Shown one piece after another: positions 11,409-24,345 of a stretch of DNA of 64,000 bases. The notes beneath the pieces are model-generated. The model worked only from the letters and a program-made list of their open reading frames with translations. It had not been told where the DNA came from and made no database searches. Origin of the DNA: Erythrophleum ivorense (taxonomy: Eukaryota > Streptophyta > Magnoliopsida > Fabales > Fabaceae); the NCBI GenBank assembly GCA_026724425.1, contig JAIUCV010000003.1:44665283-44729282 (forward strand), in the 5' to 3' direction. A program made the position numbers and the translations under genes. Every line of letters begins with the position of its first letter. The stretch's first letter is position 1.

Positions 11409-14400
11409 TGTAACACCATACTTCTAAGACTCAATTCATGCAATTCCCATGCCTTATCACATATAATTTCTATGGAAGCAACATAATGGCATAGGGAGTC
11501 ATGAATCAAGATGCATTTCTCTACTGGTAAAATTTTTCTTTCAGAGTCCCGTGGGCCATATGGGCTTATGTATCATATTCTCATATCTAAATACATATAT
11601 ACAACTCATTTTCATCACCAAAAATGGTCTAGAGGTCGTGCAAGGCAAAGGGATGCATAAAATACATAGATGCATTTTGGCCAAAATTTCACCTTTTTTG
11701 TCACAAATTTTGAAAAATTATAACTAATTCTAAAAAAATCAAAATCATACATTCCTTGCAATAATGGAAAGCTACACATGTATAATTTATGTTAAAAATA
11801 TGACCAGGTCATGAAACATCACATAGAAAATGTTTGACATTCAAAAAGGGTTAGAGGTCTAGCTAGCTACTAGTACTATCACAAGTTTCTATTACAAACT
11901 TTAAAAATGTCCAATTAATTCCAAAAAAAATTCAATCCATGCAAATTATACCAATCTAGAAAGATAAAGATGTTATCTAGATGAGAAAAATAAATTTAGA
12001 TCAGATTAGGCATGTTAAGACCTCAAAAACTAATCAAATAATACCTAAGGTTTGTCAGAACCCTCAATGCTAGACAAAAATTTCAAAAATTCATATCTCC
12101 CTCTCTAGACATCCAAATGAGGTGCTTCAAGTTGACACAAGTCACTGGGAATGTACAGTTTATCTCTATAAAATTGTGTGACAATTGGACATCATTTTCC
12201 CCTTGAATGACAGAATTCATTTTCAGACCTGAGTGAATAGTACCCTTAACTAAAATCAGAAAATTTTCTAACTTTGAAAATTCATCAAATATTCCATAGA
12301 CCTCTGAAAATTATACACTTTCACTTACCAAAAATCAATCAAGAAAATCTAAATGTTTACCAAGTCTTAGATCAAGAAGAGCTCATTTGGACAAAAAATG
12401 GTATATGGCTTTAAAGAGGTCAAATTTTGCTCCATATGAGGTATCAAAATGTCCAAATGGTCTCCTTTGATGTTTGGCACCTCTTGGGCAAGTTTAAAAG
12501 CATGGATATAACTTGTATGAACTATCCAAGTGGTCCCAAACCTCATTCATCTCAATTTGACCATTCCACTTCTATTTATACATACATTTCCATAATGCTA
12601 GTTGGCTATTACATATCCAAAATGCACATTCTCATGCATATGACCTTAGCTCTCATTTATACATAACATATCAACATAGTTACACATGCTCATATGGTTA
12701 CATAACAATTTCTAAAGGGATTACATCATATGCCATGTGTATGGCTAAAAAGGAAACAAAACTAGACATATTCATATACTTTGATGCCAATCTTCTTCTT
12801 CTAGGCTTGGTAACCTCCATCACCTTGCTCAATTGTTCAACCTAATATGTTAAGGCATTGGAGAGGGGGGGATGAGATTCAAAGAATTCTAATAGCTCAT
12901 CTCCCATTCAATCACATGTAAAGCATGCAATATAAGTCTCATAAATGCATGCATGAGCATATTGACATGTGCAATCATTTAAGCAGCATTCTTAGATTTT
13001 GAAAAAGTTATATATAGCATACATAGACTTGCCAAGTAAGTGGATTAGCCTCACCCATTCACTTATGAATCTTGGAGTTGCCTCACCCATTTCTTTAAGA
13101 GGTTCTTGGACTCAACCTTACTCTTGGGAGTAAACCTCACTTTTGGGAGATTCTTTACTTTATCTCAACCAATTCTAAGTTTTCTTGGCTCATCCTCACC
13201 ATGGCTAAGGGTTCTTGGCTTCCCCACACTTAAGCAAACTAAAACAATTATCATAAAACATCATTTGCATATATAAAACATCATCATGGTACCATGGAAT
13301 AAGAGCTCATACTAAAATACTTTTCATAGCTCAAAACATATATACACACATTTAAAGACAATGGAAGCACACAATCATGCATGAGAGAAGGTGGAGAGAG
13401 ATACCTTACTTGTATTTACACACTTTTTCCTTGAGCCTTAAGTCTTCTCCCCTGACCTCATACACCCAAGAAGGTGGATATCATTTCTCTTGGCCTAGAC
13501 ACATTATATGGAAGCTAATTATACTCTTGAATCAATTTCTAAGACCACACAATCACTAGAAAAGCTAAGTGACTCATAAGGCTCTTTTATGGTTCTATAA
13601 TGCACTTAATAAAGCAACCCTTGGAAAACATCATCTTGGCTCCATTCTCTCCATCTATTTATGATTCTTGACTCCATTTAAACCTGTTAAAGTCATCTCA
13701 TAATCATTTCTAGGAGCCTAGCTAGGTGTTACTTCTTTAAGCCATATTATGGAACATATAAGGCCATCTCACTATCTATTGTTTCTAAAAATTTTTCAAG
13801 GCTTGCTCTCATACTCTCCCATCACATATGATACAAAACTAATTTTGGAAGGAATTAAAACACTCCCTAGGTGCATAAACTCTCTTAGCTGAAGTTGTGC
13901 TTTCATATGGAACCAATAGAGTTATTTTAATTTCTTTGATGAGAGAAGCATATGGGAGGCTCTCTTGGTGTCTTAGAAGCTCATATATACTCTTAGATAA
14001 CTTAAATTACTACTAAGAAGCTTCATCTTAGCCTAGGTGTAACCGAATCATTAAATTCCATAGCTTACATTCTAAAGCTCCCTTTTTTAGTTCTAGTTGT
14101 ATATTCTTAATCCTCACACTCCATAACCTTTGGTTTCATCGAAAACACATAAAGAAAATATCTCCTCCTCACTTTCTCTCTCTAGACCTAAGCTTAAATG
14201 GCTTGAAAATACAAGATTTTGCAAGTGTTTCAAGTGAAGTCTTACCTTAAAACAGAGCTCTCTTTGTGTAGATTATTTTTCATCGATTGATTTCTTGAGA
14301 AGAATTTCTTTTTAGCTTGGGCTAGACCTGAATCTTCAAGTTTTTTAAGTTAAGAAAACAACCATTAGAGAGCTCTTAGAGAGAGGAACAACTTTCCTAA

Positions 14401-15122
14401 CTGGTGCAGGATGAAACGAGACCGTTTACTTACCTAAACAGAAGCTTAAACTTCTTCTCTCTCTCCCCTCTTAATGTCACGCCATTGCTACCCATTTTTC
14501 TACAAATAGAAACTTGGAGAAGGTGATGACATGTAATCTTACTTAAGAAGCCTCTTTTACAATTTTTCAAAATGACTATTTTGCCCCTACGTGCTTATTT
14601 GCTCCGTTTAGGCTCATTTTAACTCCCTCTTGAGAACCATCTTTTCCATAATAAAATTTAGGTCTTCTAATTGATAAAATACCTTTGGTTTCATCCAAAT
14701 TGCATTTAAAATCTTCCTGAATGAACTAGTCAAAGTTTAGGTTAATCGACGTCGAAAAATATCTACCAGAAGAGCTTTAGCTATCCCGGTGCTTCCCTTA
14801 ATTTTTAAGGCCTTTGAGAATCTCAGAGAGCTCAAAAATTTCATTTAAAAAGACTTCCTATGAGAATTCCAAATATTTTCTCAAAATGACAAAAATACCC
14901 TTATATTTCGTCAACCTTTTGTTACATTTCATTTTTTTATTCTAGCTTTATTTTTCTTTCTATCTGAGCCTAGGATTCTCACTTTTAGGAGTCTAGAATT
15001 CTTTTTAAATTTTTTTGGATCTTAACTAAGTCATGTCGTGGGGTGAATTTCATATATTTATGAAGAAACTATAAGTTACATTTCTCGTGTTTTCTCTCTT
15101 TTTTAGAAAATCGGATATTACA
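11409..15122 (-). mobile_element. Tekay-like 5' LTR (N) of a truncated element
   Basis: On the plus strand it runs from TGTAACACC to GGATATTACA, 3.7 kb. The adjacent degenerate primer site on its left marks it as a 5' LTR rather than a solo LTR; the rest of the element beyond about 11 kb is gone. No matching duplication is seen (right flank ATGAT). It carries the reversed 36-bp repeat block near 13030-13245 and a degenerate inverted pair near 12869. Confidence 0.8.
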
Positions 15123-16387
15123 ATGATGGGTTGATGTAGAGCTATAGTAGGATTAACGAACAATTAGAAAATCATGTGAATAGTGTATGAAGCTCCTAAT
15201 TGTGAAGGCAATAGATCACATGAAAGTGAGGCATGAGCGGGGCACGTAATTTGCTAAAATACATAAGGGTAGAATGTGAAGAAAAGACAGGGTAGCTAGT
15301 TAAAGAAAAATGCAAAAAATGACGTGGGAATGAGCTATGGACTAACTTATAAGCATGTGAAATGATTAAAAAACTAGGTGAGAAGGGCCATTCATCTAGA
15401 GGATCAATCCATTGAATAAATCAATATTCTATCATAATTTTTTTCACACACCCTATTCATGCACATTCCATTCATAGATTCTTCCATTCTTCACTCCATA
15501 TGCTGTAGCCATTTTCCCACTCCATCATCCTTCCATCTCTATTCCAATGAAGCTTTAATCCTCTATCTAGGATTAACTTGGAAGAAGACTCTTATAGAAG
15601 CTTGAATCCATGGATTACAAATAGGATTTTGGCTAAGATTTACCTATTTTTCTAGTACTTTTCCTTTTTTTTTTTACATGCTTGGTTGAGATGTGTTTGA
15701 TTGGGAATTTGTGTTATTAGTAATTAGTGGATGGTTAGACACTAATTAAGATACTTTTTGTTGATTTATTGATTGAATCAAGTGTTGAATTTTTCATTAT
15801 GAATGCAATCAAGGTGTTCGATAAAATGCATGAGTGAAATTGTTTGATATGAGGATTTTTTTAAAGTTTAATTGGTTAATTAAATATCTTAGGGTGATAA
15901 TTTTGTGGCTAATTTATCAATTAATCAATCGAATTCAAGTGTTCATTGTTCTTAAAGGAAAGAATTAATGTAGTATAGGATTAAGGTTTCAATTCAATAT
16001 TATCTTATTAATTTCTTAAATCTAGAATAGTAATTTAAGATCATTTGCCATGAATACAATTAGGGACTCTTAGACCAGAATTAATTACAATTGAATTAGG
16101 ATAAGGATAGTGGATACCAAAGGACGAATCCAAAGCTAGTCACATGTCTATTCACCCCATAATTTATGCAATTAGGTAGTAGTTAGTCATTTTGTTTTAA
16201 TTTAATTCTAGTTAATCTAATTAGATCAAAAACCCCTTTTAAATTAAGTAGTTCTAGGATCTTTATATACTTAGAAAACCCAATTGAACTTTGAATTCCA
16301 TTTCCTAGAAAGACGATCTAGGTTGCACCACTAGCTATATATATTTTCTAATCTAGTTTATTTTGAGGTTGCAAGACACGACTGTCA
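15123..16387 (+). repeat. Athila-2 3' LTR, 5'-truncated
   Basis: The last 100 bases parallel the end of the 5' LTR (TTGCACCA...TTATTTTGAGGTTGCAAGACACGA versus 6808-6860), ending CTGTCA next to the GGCTT duplication. Its left part is cut off by the LTR at 11409-15122. The two LTRs are quite diverged, which fits an old insertion. Confidence 0.6.
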
Positions 16388-19140
16388 GGCTTCTTAAGTA
16401 AGATTACACCTCATCATCTTCTCCAAACTTCCATTTTTAGAATTTTAGAAAGCTATGGCGTGACATTAGGGGGGAGAGAGAGAAGAAGTTTGAGCTCTCG
16501 TTTAGGTAAGTAAACGACCTTGTTTCATTCTGCCCTAGTTAGAAAAGTTATTCATCTCTCTAAGTGCTTTCCAATGGTGGTCTTCTTTTCTTGAAACTTG
16601 AAGATTTAGGTTTAACCCAAATCAAAAAGGAACTCTTTTCAAGAAGCCAATTGGTGAAAAATAATCTCTGTATAGAGAGCTTCTTGTAAGGTAAGACTTT
16701 ACTTGAAACACTTGTAAAATCTTATGTTTCCAAGCCATTTAAGTTTCAATCTAGAGAAAGAAATTAAGAAGGAGAGTTTTTCTTTGTGTTCTTGATGGAA
16801 CCAAGGGTTATAGAGTGTGAGGATTAAGAATATACAACTAGACTTGAAAATGAAGCTTTAGAATGCAAGTTGTGGAATTTAGGAATTTGGTTGCACCTTG
16901 GCAAATATGAAGCTTCCTAATGACAATTTAAGTTGTCTAAGAGTATGAATGAGTTCTCAAGACACCTAGGAAGACTTGCATATGCCATTTCCCTGAAGGA
17001 AATGAAGCAAACTCCATGAGTGCATAAGATAAGGGGTGTCTCGACCAAAATAAAACCATGTACCTAGGAAGTGTTTTAAATTGTTTTAAGCCTAGAATGA
17101 GACTAGATACGATAGATGAACGTCAAAGGAAGCTTTGAAAAAAATTTAGAACCCTTGGTTTGTGAGATGGAGGTGTAGGCTCCACATGAGACATAAAGAA
17201 GTAACTTATAGCAAGGCTCCTTAAAATGAATTTATGATGACTCCAAGGAGTCTAAATAGAGTCAAGAGACTTAGATTAAAGGAGAAAATGGAGTTAAGAT
17301 CATGAATTCCAAAAGTCATTTTATTATGCCTTGTATGGAGACATATTAGAGCCATATGAGAAAATAGCATGGCATAGAGTTGTGAGAAGCTTAAGCTTGT
17401 TCCTATGAGTGATTCAAGTTTAAGGGAAAAGTGTGATGTTCTTGCTCCAAGGTAGCTTTCTAACCTTTCTCTCATACATGGCTTGAATGTTTACTTGTCT
17501 TTGAGCATTTGTGTGTATGTTTGAACCATGAGAAATGTTTCTAGTTGTTGCCTACAAGCTATGGTACTATTATGCTTCTTGAAATGTGTTTATGTATGCA
17601 ATATAGCTTGAATAGGTTTGGTTATGCCAAAAGTCCCTTAGCAAGGGTGAGGATGAGCCAAAAGTCCCTAGAAATGTGTGAGATAAAGACAAAAGTCTGA
17701 AGAAGAGTAAGGCTAAGTCAAAATTCCCTTAAGAATGGGTGAAGCAAATCTGAAAGTCCCAAGAAAGTTGGGTTAGGCTAGACCAATGCCCTTAAAAGCC
17801 TATATTTAATATATATGAGCTCACATGACCAAGAAAATGTTTTATGTATGTTCATGAGAAGCTTGGATGACATGCATGCATTCTTTAACATGTTTTAGCA
17901 TCCATTATATATGTTTGAAAGGGTAAAGAGTTATTGGAATTCTTTAAATCTCATTTTTCCCCTCTATATGCCTAATTATATCTAGGTGAGCCAAGTGGAC
18001 TAAAGATTGGAGGCCAAAGGTCTTGAAGCATGGCACTTTGATAAAGAAGTAGAAAAATAAACATTTTAATAGCATATTGATGTCAAGAATTGTATCCATG
18101 TGATATATATGAGATGTAACCATTTGAACAAGTTTAAATGTATACAATTATGATCTATGTATCAATCTTGAAGCCAAATGAATGTATATGTTGGAGATTG
18201 ACATCCTAGCTCCCTTATATGCATGTGTATAAATATGAGTGGCATGGTGAGATTTAGCTCCATGGTGATTTGGATCATTTGGCAAGATTTTATATGTTGT
18301 GATCATGCTTTTGGATGTGCTCAAGTGGCTATGGAATAAGAAGAACGCTTTTTGGTGCCTTAAGACATTAAATTGGACTTCAAAAGTGACTGTTATGTGT
18401 GCTGATCCAAAATCTAACCAAATGAATGATTTTTTTCCATTACATTTGGCCAGTAGGTAGGTCTCATCTAGAGCTTTTCATAAAGCTAAATAATACTTAA
18501 TTTGGAGATCAACATAATTTATTATGATTTTTCAAATTAGTCAAATTATACAGAAATGGTATGTGCACTATTCATATGGTTAGTTTATGTTTCTATGTCA
18601 CACATAGGCCAAATGAAGTCCAATGCCTATGAAATTTTACAAGCCTAAACTAGATATCATAAGCCTTCCATATCCATCAAGATTACCTTATTTGGAGCTC
18701 TATAGAGGGAGAACCAAATTTCTGAAGTTGCATGATAGTATTAGTAATGTAGCTTGACCTTTAGTGTTGTTCCATTATTTTTTGTAAGTTAAATGACACT
18801 ACATTGGTTTGGAATTAGTTTTAATCATTAGTTAATATCTAGAGTTTTCCAGAATGGTATGGTTTGCTTGATTTTGATTTTTCTAGAATTAGTTATAAAT
18901 TTTTTAAATTCACATCAGAAATCTGGCATGCTAACCCAAGAGCAAAACTTGATTTTTCTAATATATGGCTTCAAACCCAAGATATATGTGATGAATTGTG
19001 ATGTTTATGACTTGATTGGAGTCTTATGGATAGGAAATAATATTGATGAGTTCATATGGTTCCTAGAGCTATGAATCATGTATGTGGCCTCCCAATTATA
19101 CAACTTTCCATGTGTGAAAGTGTATGTTTTCGTACAAATC
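16388..19140 (+). repeat. 3' part of split LTR K/G
   Basis: This continues the LTR interrupted at 570. It contains GGCGTGACATTAGGGGGG (matching 14475 in reverse), the 36-bp repeat block at about 17615-17800, and the distal LTR section with TTTTTCTAGAATTAGTTAT. It loses LTR identity near 19140 without a proper terminus. Confidence 0.7.
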
Positions 19141-19627
19141 TCTTCCATTATACAATTGTTTAACCTGTGCCTCTCTATTCAGTCTAGTGTATGTGTGTTC
19201 AACTATGCATTTGATTATGTGGAAGAATGAGTATGTGTGCCTTCTGATCTAATCCATGTATGAGTATATGCTTCTTATGCCTCATTTCTTTTTTTTTTCA
19301 TTTTTGTTTTCTAAAATTCCATAAAAAATGTGGACTATCATTCCCTCCTTGAAATTGCACACTTGAAGCTCATTTCTTCTCTAAATCAATTTCTCTATTT
19401 AAATTCCAATCGCCCATTAAAATCTACAAAAATAATAAAAATATTAAGTAGAAAAATTTACAAAATTATTTAAAAGAATTTATGCATTAAAAATAAGTAA
19501 TTTTGCAAATGAATTCCTAGAATGCAAAAATGGCTAATAAAATCAAATATCTTTTGATTAAATTCATAATTCATTATTAAAATTTCAAATATAAGGGAAA
19601 TACAATATGTAAAAATGATGTTTATCA
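19140..19627 (-). repeat. Athila-1 3' LTR, 5'-end portion
   Basis: It aligns with 59960-60429 (shared CCTTCTGATCTA, AATTCCATAAAAAATGTGG, AAAATTATTTAAAAGAATTT runs). On the minus strand it starts TGATAAACATC, next to a polypurine tract, which fixes this as the start of the 3' LTR. Confidence 0.8.
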
Positions 19628-19641
19628 ACTCTCCCATACTT
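19628..19641 (-). other. Athila-1 polypurine tract
   Basis: The minus strand reads AAGTATGGGAGAGT immediately before the LTR start. This is the plus-strand primer position for reverse transcription and resembles the AAGTTTGGGGGAG tract of Athila elements. Confidence 0.8.
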
Positions 19642-21094
19642 AAGCTTTTACATTCCTGGGTAAAAGAAATCAAAAGTCCAAGGAAAGACTAATGAAAAGA
19701 AACCAAAAAAATAAAATTGTGCAGGTTACTAAATACAAAGAAGATCATAACACATCAATATCCTAACTCTTTAAGTCATATTACTTGCATCAATGCAACA
19801 AGTACCATGGTAATATACTTAACAAAAATGAAATGCAATGATAGTCCCTTACATAGATTAGTATTTGCCACTCTATTTTTTAGTGTTTAGGATGAAGTGT
19901 TTACTCTTAAATTCTAACCTATCCTACTTTACTACCATATACTTGGCTATTATCTATATCTCTGCCATTCAAAATGAAATGCCAATATATGAATCATAAG
20001 GTCTTTATCATGGTTGTAATATAGGCCAAAATAAGAAGCAAGTGGTAAACAAAAGAATGAGGAAAATTCAAAAAGCAAAGTAGATACTTAAAATCATCAA
20101 GAGCATAAAGTAAAAGAATATAGAGCGGCATAAATTTGCATTTTAAGGCCCTATTCACTACAAACAAGCATGTACACAAATGATACAAAAATAACTCTTC
20201 TTTCTTTCTTTCCCTTTTCTTTTTCCCATTTCATTTCATTTCATATACTTTTCTTTTGCTTTTTATATAAATGTTTTTGTGTCTTTTTTCCCTTTCTTCA
20301 AACTTTTTGTTTTTTTGTTTTTGTTTTTTAACTATTTATATTTTCAAAAAGAACAAACAATTGCTCTAAAAATTGATTTGAAAATGCACTTCCACCCACC
20401 TTAGCAAGATGCAATGCTCTTAATAATTAAAAGTATCTTAATCAAGGTAGGAAGGATATTTAATTACTTTTTGTGGCTAAAATGGTTAAAAAGAAAACAT
20501 ACAAGGGTCAAAGAGGCAAAACAAATGGATAAAACACATAAGGGATAGTTCTTTAGCTCTAGCTAAAACAAAACAAAATAAGAATGAATGCGTTAATCAT
20601 TTTCACACATGACAAATGAACAAATGAAACCTTGAATAAGATTCAAGCTAAGTTCTAGAGTAAAAGCAAGATAGGGAATACATACAAGAAATGAATATCA
20701 CTAGGCACAAAATCTCACAAGGTAAATTGACCATCATCAAAGTTCATTAAAGTTAAGCTAATTGCCAATTAACTTGCATTCTCAACACAAGATCAATTTC
20801 CTATCAAGTTGAGACATATCAAAGTTATGATCACCTCATTATTAGCAACTTCCACAGAAACAAAAGTTTTTTTTTTTGGACATACAAACAACAAACAAGA
20901 ACAAAAATAACAAAAAGGCTAAAGATCAACTAATCAAAACAAAGTAAAACCAAAATTTTTTTTTGAATTTCCCCCCATACTTAAACATCGCATTGTCATC
21001 AATGCTAGTATAAGATCCAATAAAAAGATAGACAACACAATATAAAAGGTGAAAGAGAAAGTGTACAACCGAGTAATCAAGGTGGGTCTTGAAG
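19642..21094 (-). other. Athila-1 3' untranslated region without env-like ORF
   Basis: About 1.45 kb between the integrase end and the polypurine tract. No open frame resembling an Athila env-like protein is seen. It includes a pyrimidine-rich, low-complexity stretch (about 20203-20335) and a second polypurine-like motif at 20971-20984. Confidence 0.6.
20971..20984 (-). other. Second, internal polypurine-like motif
   Basis: The minus strand reads TTAAGTATGGGGGG, almost the same as the terminal tract at 19628-19641 but about 1.3 kb upstream in the element. Duplicate internal tracts are known in some Athila-type elements; function here is inferred. Confidence 0.5.
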
Positions 21095-22230
21095 TTAGAG
21101 CTCTTCCTTGTCCTCTCTCAGAAGTTCCTCATGAAAGTGTTTGAGCCTATATCCATTGACTTTGAATTTAGCTCTAGTATGCTCATCCACAAGTTTAATT
21201 GCACCAAAAGGAAAAACATGAGAAACAATATAAGGACCTTCCCATTTATAACAAAGCTTACTTAGCATGAGCTTTAAGTAGGATTTGTAAAGCATAACTT
21301 TTTCTTTAACCATAAACTTTTTTCTTACAATCATCTTATCATGAAAAGCCTTTGTCTTTCCTTATAAATCCTTGCATTATCATAGGCTTCCAAACAGATC
21401 TCTTCAAGCTCTTAGAGTTAAAATTTTTAGTGAGACCCCGCTCCATTTAATCCAAATTGCATTTCTTCATAGCCCAATAAGCTTTATGCTCCACTTCCAC
21501 TGGTAAATGACAAGCTTTCCCAAAGACTAACCTATATGGAGACATGCCAATTGGAATCTTGTTGGCGATCCTATAAGCCTATAAATCATCATCTAGCCTT
21601 TTACTCCAATTCTTTCTATTTGGTTGCACTATCTTTTCCAAAATTTGCTTCACTTCTTGGTTCAAAATTTCTATTTGGCCATTTATTTTGAGGGTGATAT
21701 GGAGTAGCCACTTTATGCATAACACCATACTTGTTAAGCAAGCTTTGCATACTTTGATTGTAAAAGTGAGTGCCCTGGTCACTAATAATGGCCTTGAGAA
21801 TACTAAACCTATAGAAAATATGAGAGCAAACAAACTTTACAATTACAAAAGAATCATTAGGTTTAGTGGGCATTGCTTTCACCCACTTTGAAACATAATC
21901 AACAGCTAGTAAAATATATGCAAAGCAAAAAGACATAAGGAAAAGGCCCTATAAAGTCAAGTCAATGCCCTAAACATAAAAAATTTCACAAAACAAAATA
22001 GGATGATATGACATTTTATTTCTCTTAGATATGCTTCCAGTTTGTTAACACCTAACACATCTTTTTGCAAAAATCATAGGCATCACGAAACAAGGTAGGC
22101 CAATATAATCCACCATCTAGAACCTTCCTAGTTGTGTGTTTTAGACTGAAGTGACCTCCATATATAAGTGCGTGACAAAATCCCAAGACAGACTCAAACC
22201 TTATATTAGGCACACAACATCTAATCACTT
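21095..22230 (-). pseudogene. Athila-1 integrase (broken)
   Basis: The integrase joins retrotransposon cDNA to the chromosome. The zinc-binding HHCC part lies around 22060-22200 (GGHFSLKH ... FCKKMC). The catalytic core follows at 21616-21936, with ISDQGTHF carrying an Asp and ATPYHPQ after it, matching Athila integrases. The C-terminal part at 21095-21334 ends in KLCYKWEGPYIV and HFHEELL, as in the family. The frame shifts several times: core and downstream pieces are read in two different frames (21579-21833 and 21616-21936), and stops separate the C-terminal piece. No functional protein can be made. Confidence 0.85.
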
Positions 22231-22940
22231 GGTCACTACATAGTTTCCATAAGTATGGATCATCCCAAATAAAATATTTGGCTTCACTTCTATACTTATT
22301 CAACTTATGTTTATTCAAATCAATAGGCAATTCAAAAGCACCTACATAATTCACCAAGTTTGCATACCATGGATAAAAGCTATGCATAGCATACAAATGC
22401 TCATCACGAAAGTCATCATCAATAAGGAAAGAATCCATCGTTGAAGCCTTAATCCGACTCAAATAATCAGCTACCAAATTCTGTATTCCACTTTTATAAT
22501 GTATGTCAATGTCAAACTCTTGAAGTAAAAGCATCCTTTTAATCAATCTTGGCTTCACATCAGGCTTCTTCAATGAATAATTCAAGGTTGCGTGATCAAT
22601 AAAAATAATCGCTTTAGTATCAAGCAAATATCACCTAAATTTATCTAAAGTAAAAATAACAGCAAGAAACTTTTTTTATGGTAATATAATTTGCTTAGGC
22701 CCCATCCAAAACCCTGAATGCATAAGCTATCACATGTGATTTCTTATCCACTCTTTGGCTTAACACTGCTCTTACAACATAATTAAAAGCATCACATAAG
22801 AGCTCAAATGGAAGATTCCAATCAAGAGGCTGAATAATGGGTGAAGAAGTTAGTCTATTCTTAAGCTTATCAAGAGCTGCTTTACATTTATCTTCAAAAT
22901 GAATATCAGTATCTTTCTGTAACAGCTTAGATAATGGCAA
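22231..22940 (-). pseudogene. Athila-1 RNase H region (broken)
   Basis: The piece at 22695-22940 covers the RT thumb to start of RNase H (FEDKCKAALDKLKNRL, then PFELLCDAFNYVV, where the D of CDA is the usual first catalytic Asp). The piece at 22052-22627 gives the end of RNase H (FIDHATLNYSLKKPDVKPRLIK, then FDIDIHYKSGIQNLVADYLSRI) and leads into the integrase. The two are separated by stops near 22627-22695. RNase H would remove the RNA template during cDNA synthesis. Confidence 0.85.
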
Positions 22941-22999
22941 AGCAATCTTAGTAAAATCCTATATGAATCTCCTATAAAAACCTGCATGACCTAGGAAAG

Positions 23000-23940
23000 A
23001 CTAGACCTCCTAAACACATGTCAGATATGTTAAAGAAGTGACAACATCTATCTTAGCCTTATCAACTTCTATGCCTTGTTCAGAAACAATATGACCCAAT
23101 ACAATGCCTTTTTCAACTATAAAATTACACTTTTCAAAATTAAGTACAAGGTTCTTCTCTATACATCTCTTTAAAACTCTATCAAGACTAGACAAGCAAT
23201 CATCAAAAGAGTTCCTATATATAGTGAAATCATCCATAAAAATTTCTATACAATTTTTCTAGAAAATTCACTAAAGATAGAAACCATGTACTACTGGAAA
23301 GTTCCAAGGACATTACAAAGACCAAAATGCATCTTTCTATATGTAAATGTTCCAAAAGGGCAAGTAAATGTTGTCTTTTCTTGATCCTTAAGGGCTATGC
23401 ATATCTGGAAAAAACCTAAAAATTTATTAAAAAAATAATAGTGAGACTTCCTAGCTAGACACTCAAGTGTCTAATCAATAAAAGGGAAGGGGTAATGATC
23501 TTTCCTAGTGATTAAATTAAGATATTTATAATCAATGCAAACCTTTTAGCTATTTTGCACACGAGTGGGCACTAACTCATTCTTTTCATTTTGAACCACT
23601 ATAATTCCTAACTTTTTAAGAACCATTTACATAGAACTAACTCACTAACTATTAGAAATAGGATATATAATCCTAGCAGACAAAATTTTAGATACTTCCT
23701 TTTTAACCATATCTAGAATAAGTAGGTTTAATCTCCTTTGAGGTTGCCTCCCTAATTTTGCTCCATCCTCTAACAAAATTAAATGCATACATGTATCAAG
23801 GCTAATGCCAGGTATTTCTGCTAAGATCCACTATATTGCTTGTCTTCTCTTCCTCAAGACCTCTAGAAGTCTCATCTCCTTATCTTGAGTAATATCACTC
23901 GCTACTATAATAGGAAGCTTGTCTCATTCTTCAAGGTAAG
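23000..23940 (-). pseudogene. Athila-1 reverse transcriptase (broken)
   Basis: The best piece (23010-23237) begins MDDFTIY, which contains the catalytic Asp pair, followed by SFDDCLSSLDRVLKRC and EKGIVLGHIVSEQGIEVDKAKID, a typical Athila stretch. Further upstream (about 23240-23600) I can read VCIDYKYLN, TFTCPFGTFTYRKM and FGLCN in broken frames with several stops. Upstream of it, element A interrupts Athila-1 between RT and protease. Confidence 0.88.
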
Positions 23941-24345
23941 CATATTTTAATGTATTAGGGAGTGTTTAAGCTCTAGAGTAGGAGCTTGCTCGGATGAAGG
24001 TATGAGTGGCTTAATCTCAATCTCTTCTATGCCAAACACCTACTCAGACAACGCACAAGGAACAAAAGAATCTTTCCTAGCACAAGAGGCATTAATAACA
24101 TGGGAAAAATCAAAAGAGTTAGCACTTAAGTGAATATTAGCACTATGACTATCCAAACAGTCCATATCAACATACAAAGTCCCATTAAAACTAAAAAAAT
24201 CAAGAAAACTAGTAAAATCAATAGAATTTCTTCATGAAACAAAATCAACCCGATTAGCAATAGGTTCTTTGGAGTCAATACTATCATAAAAGCTTAAAAA
24301 TTTATCAATTTCTCTACATATAATACAAAAATGAGAACCATCACA
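23941..24345 (-). other. Athila-1 segment between protease and RT
   Basis: About 400 bases of linker between the two enzymes, with stops in all minus frames. It ends in TCACA (24341-24345), the left copy of element A's target duplication. Confidence 0.55.

Larger units (their letters stand above)
571..16387 (+). mobile_element. Athila-2: second Athila-like insertion, heavily rearranged
   Basis: The insertion starts TGATGAAGGC at 571, ends CTGTCA at 16387, and is flanked by GGCTT at 566-570 and 16388-16392. Its first kilobase resembles the 5' end of the Athila-1 LTR in reverse (for example around 600-740), and two separate LTR 3' ends are visible, at 6867 and 16387. It therefore probably began as a two-LTR element. 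No gag-pol is recognisable inside; the middle holds Tekay-like LTRs at 7357 and 11409 plus about 0.9 kb of unassigned DNA. The duplication is seen directly; the two-LTR reading is inference. Confidence 0.7.
35..19140 (+). mobile_element. Tekay-like LTR (K/G) split by an Athila-like insertion
   Basis: An LTR begins TGTAACATC at 35 and runs to 570. It resumes at 16388 and runs to about 19140. The two parts join cleanly: the intact LTR at 11409-15122, read in reverse, has the same sequence running through GAGGCTTCTTAAGTAAG without a break. The 16.4-kb interruption between them has a perfect GGCTT duplication. The right end is not a clean TTACA terminus; the LTR fades into Athila-1 LTR near 19140, so the last few hundred bases and some host LTR seem to have been deleted. 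It is either a solo LTR or a truncated element; no coding part is left. Confidence 0.7.
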
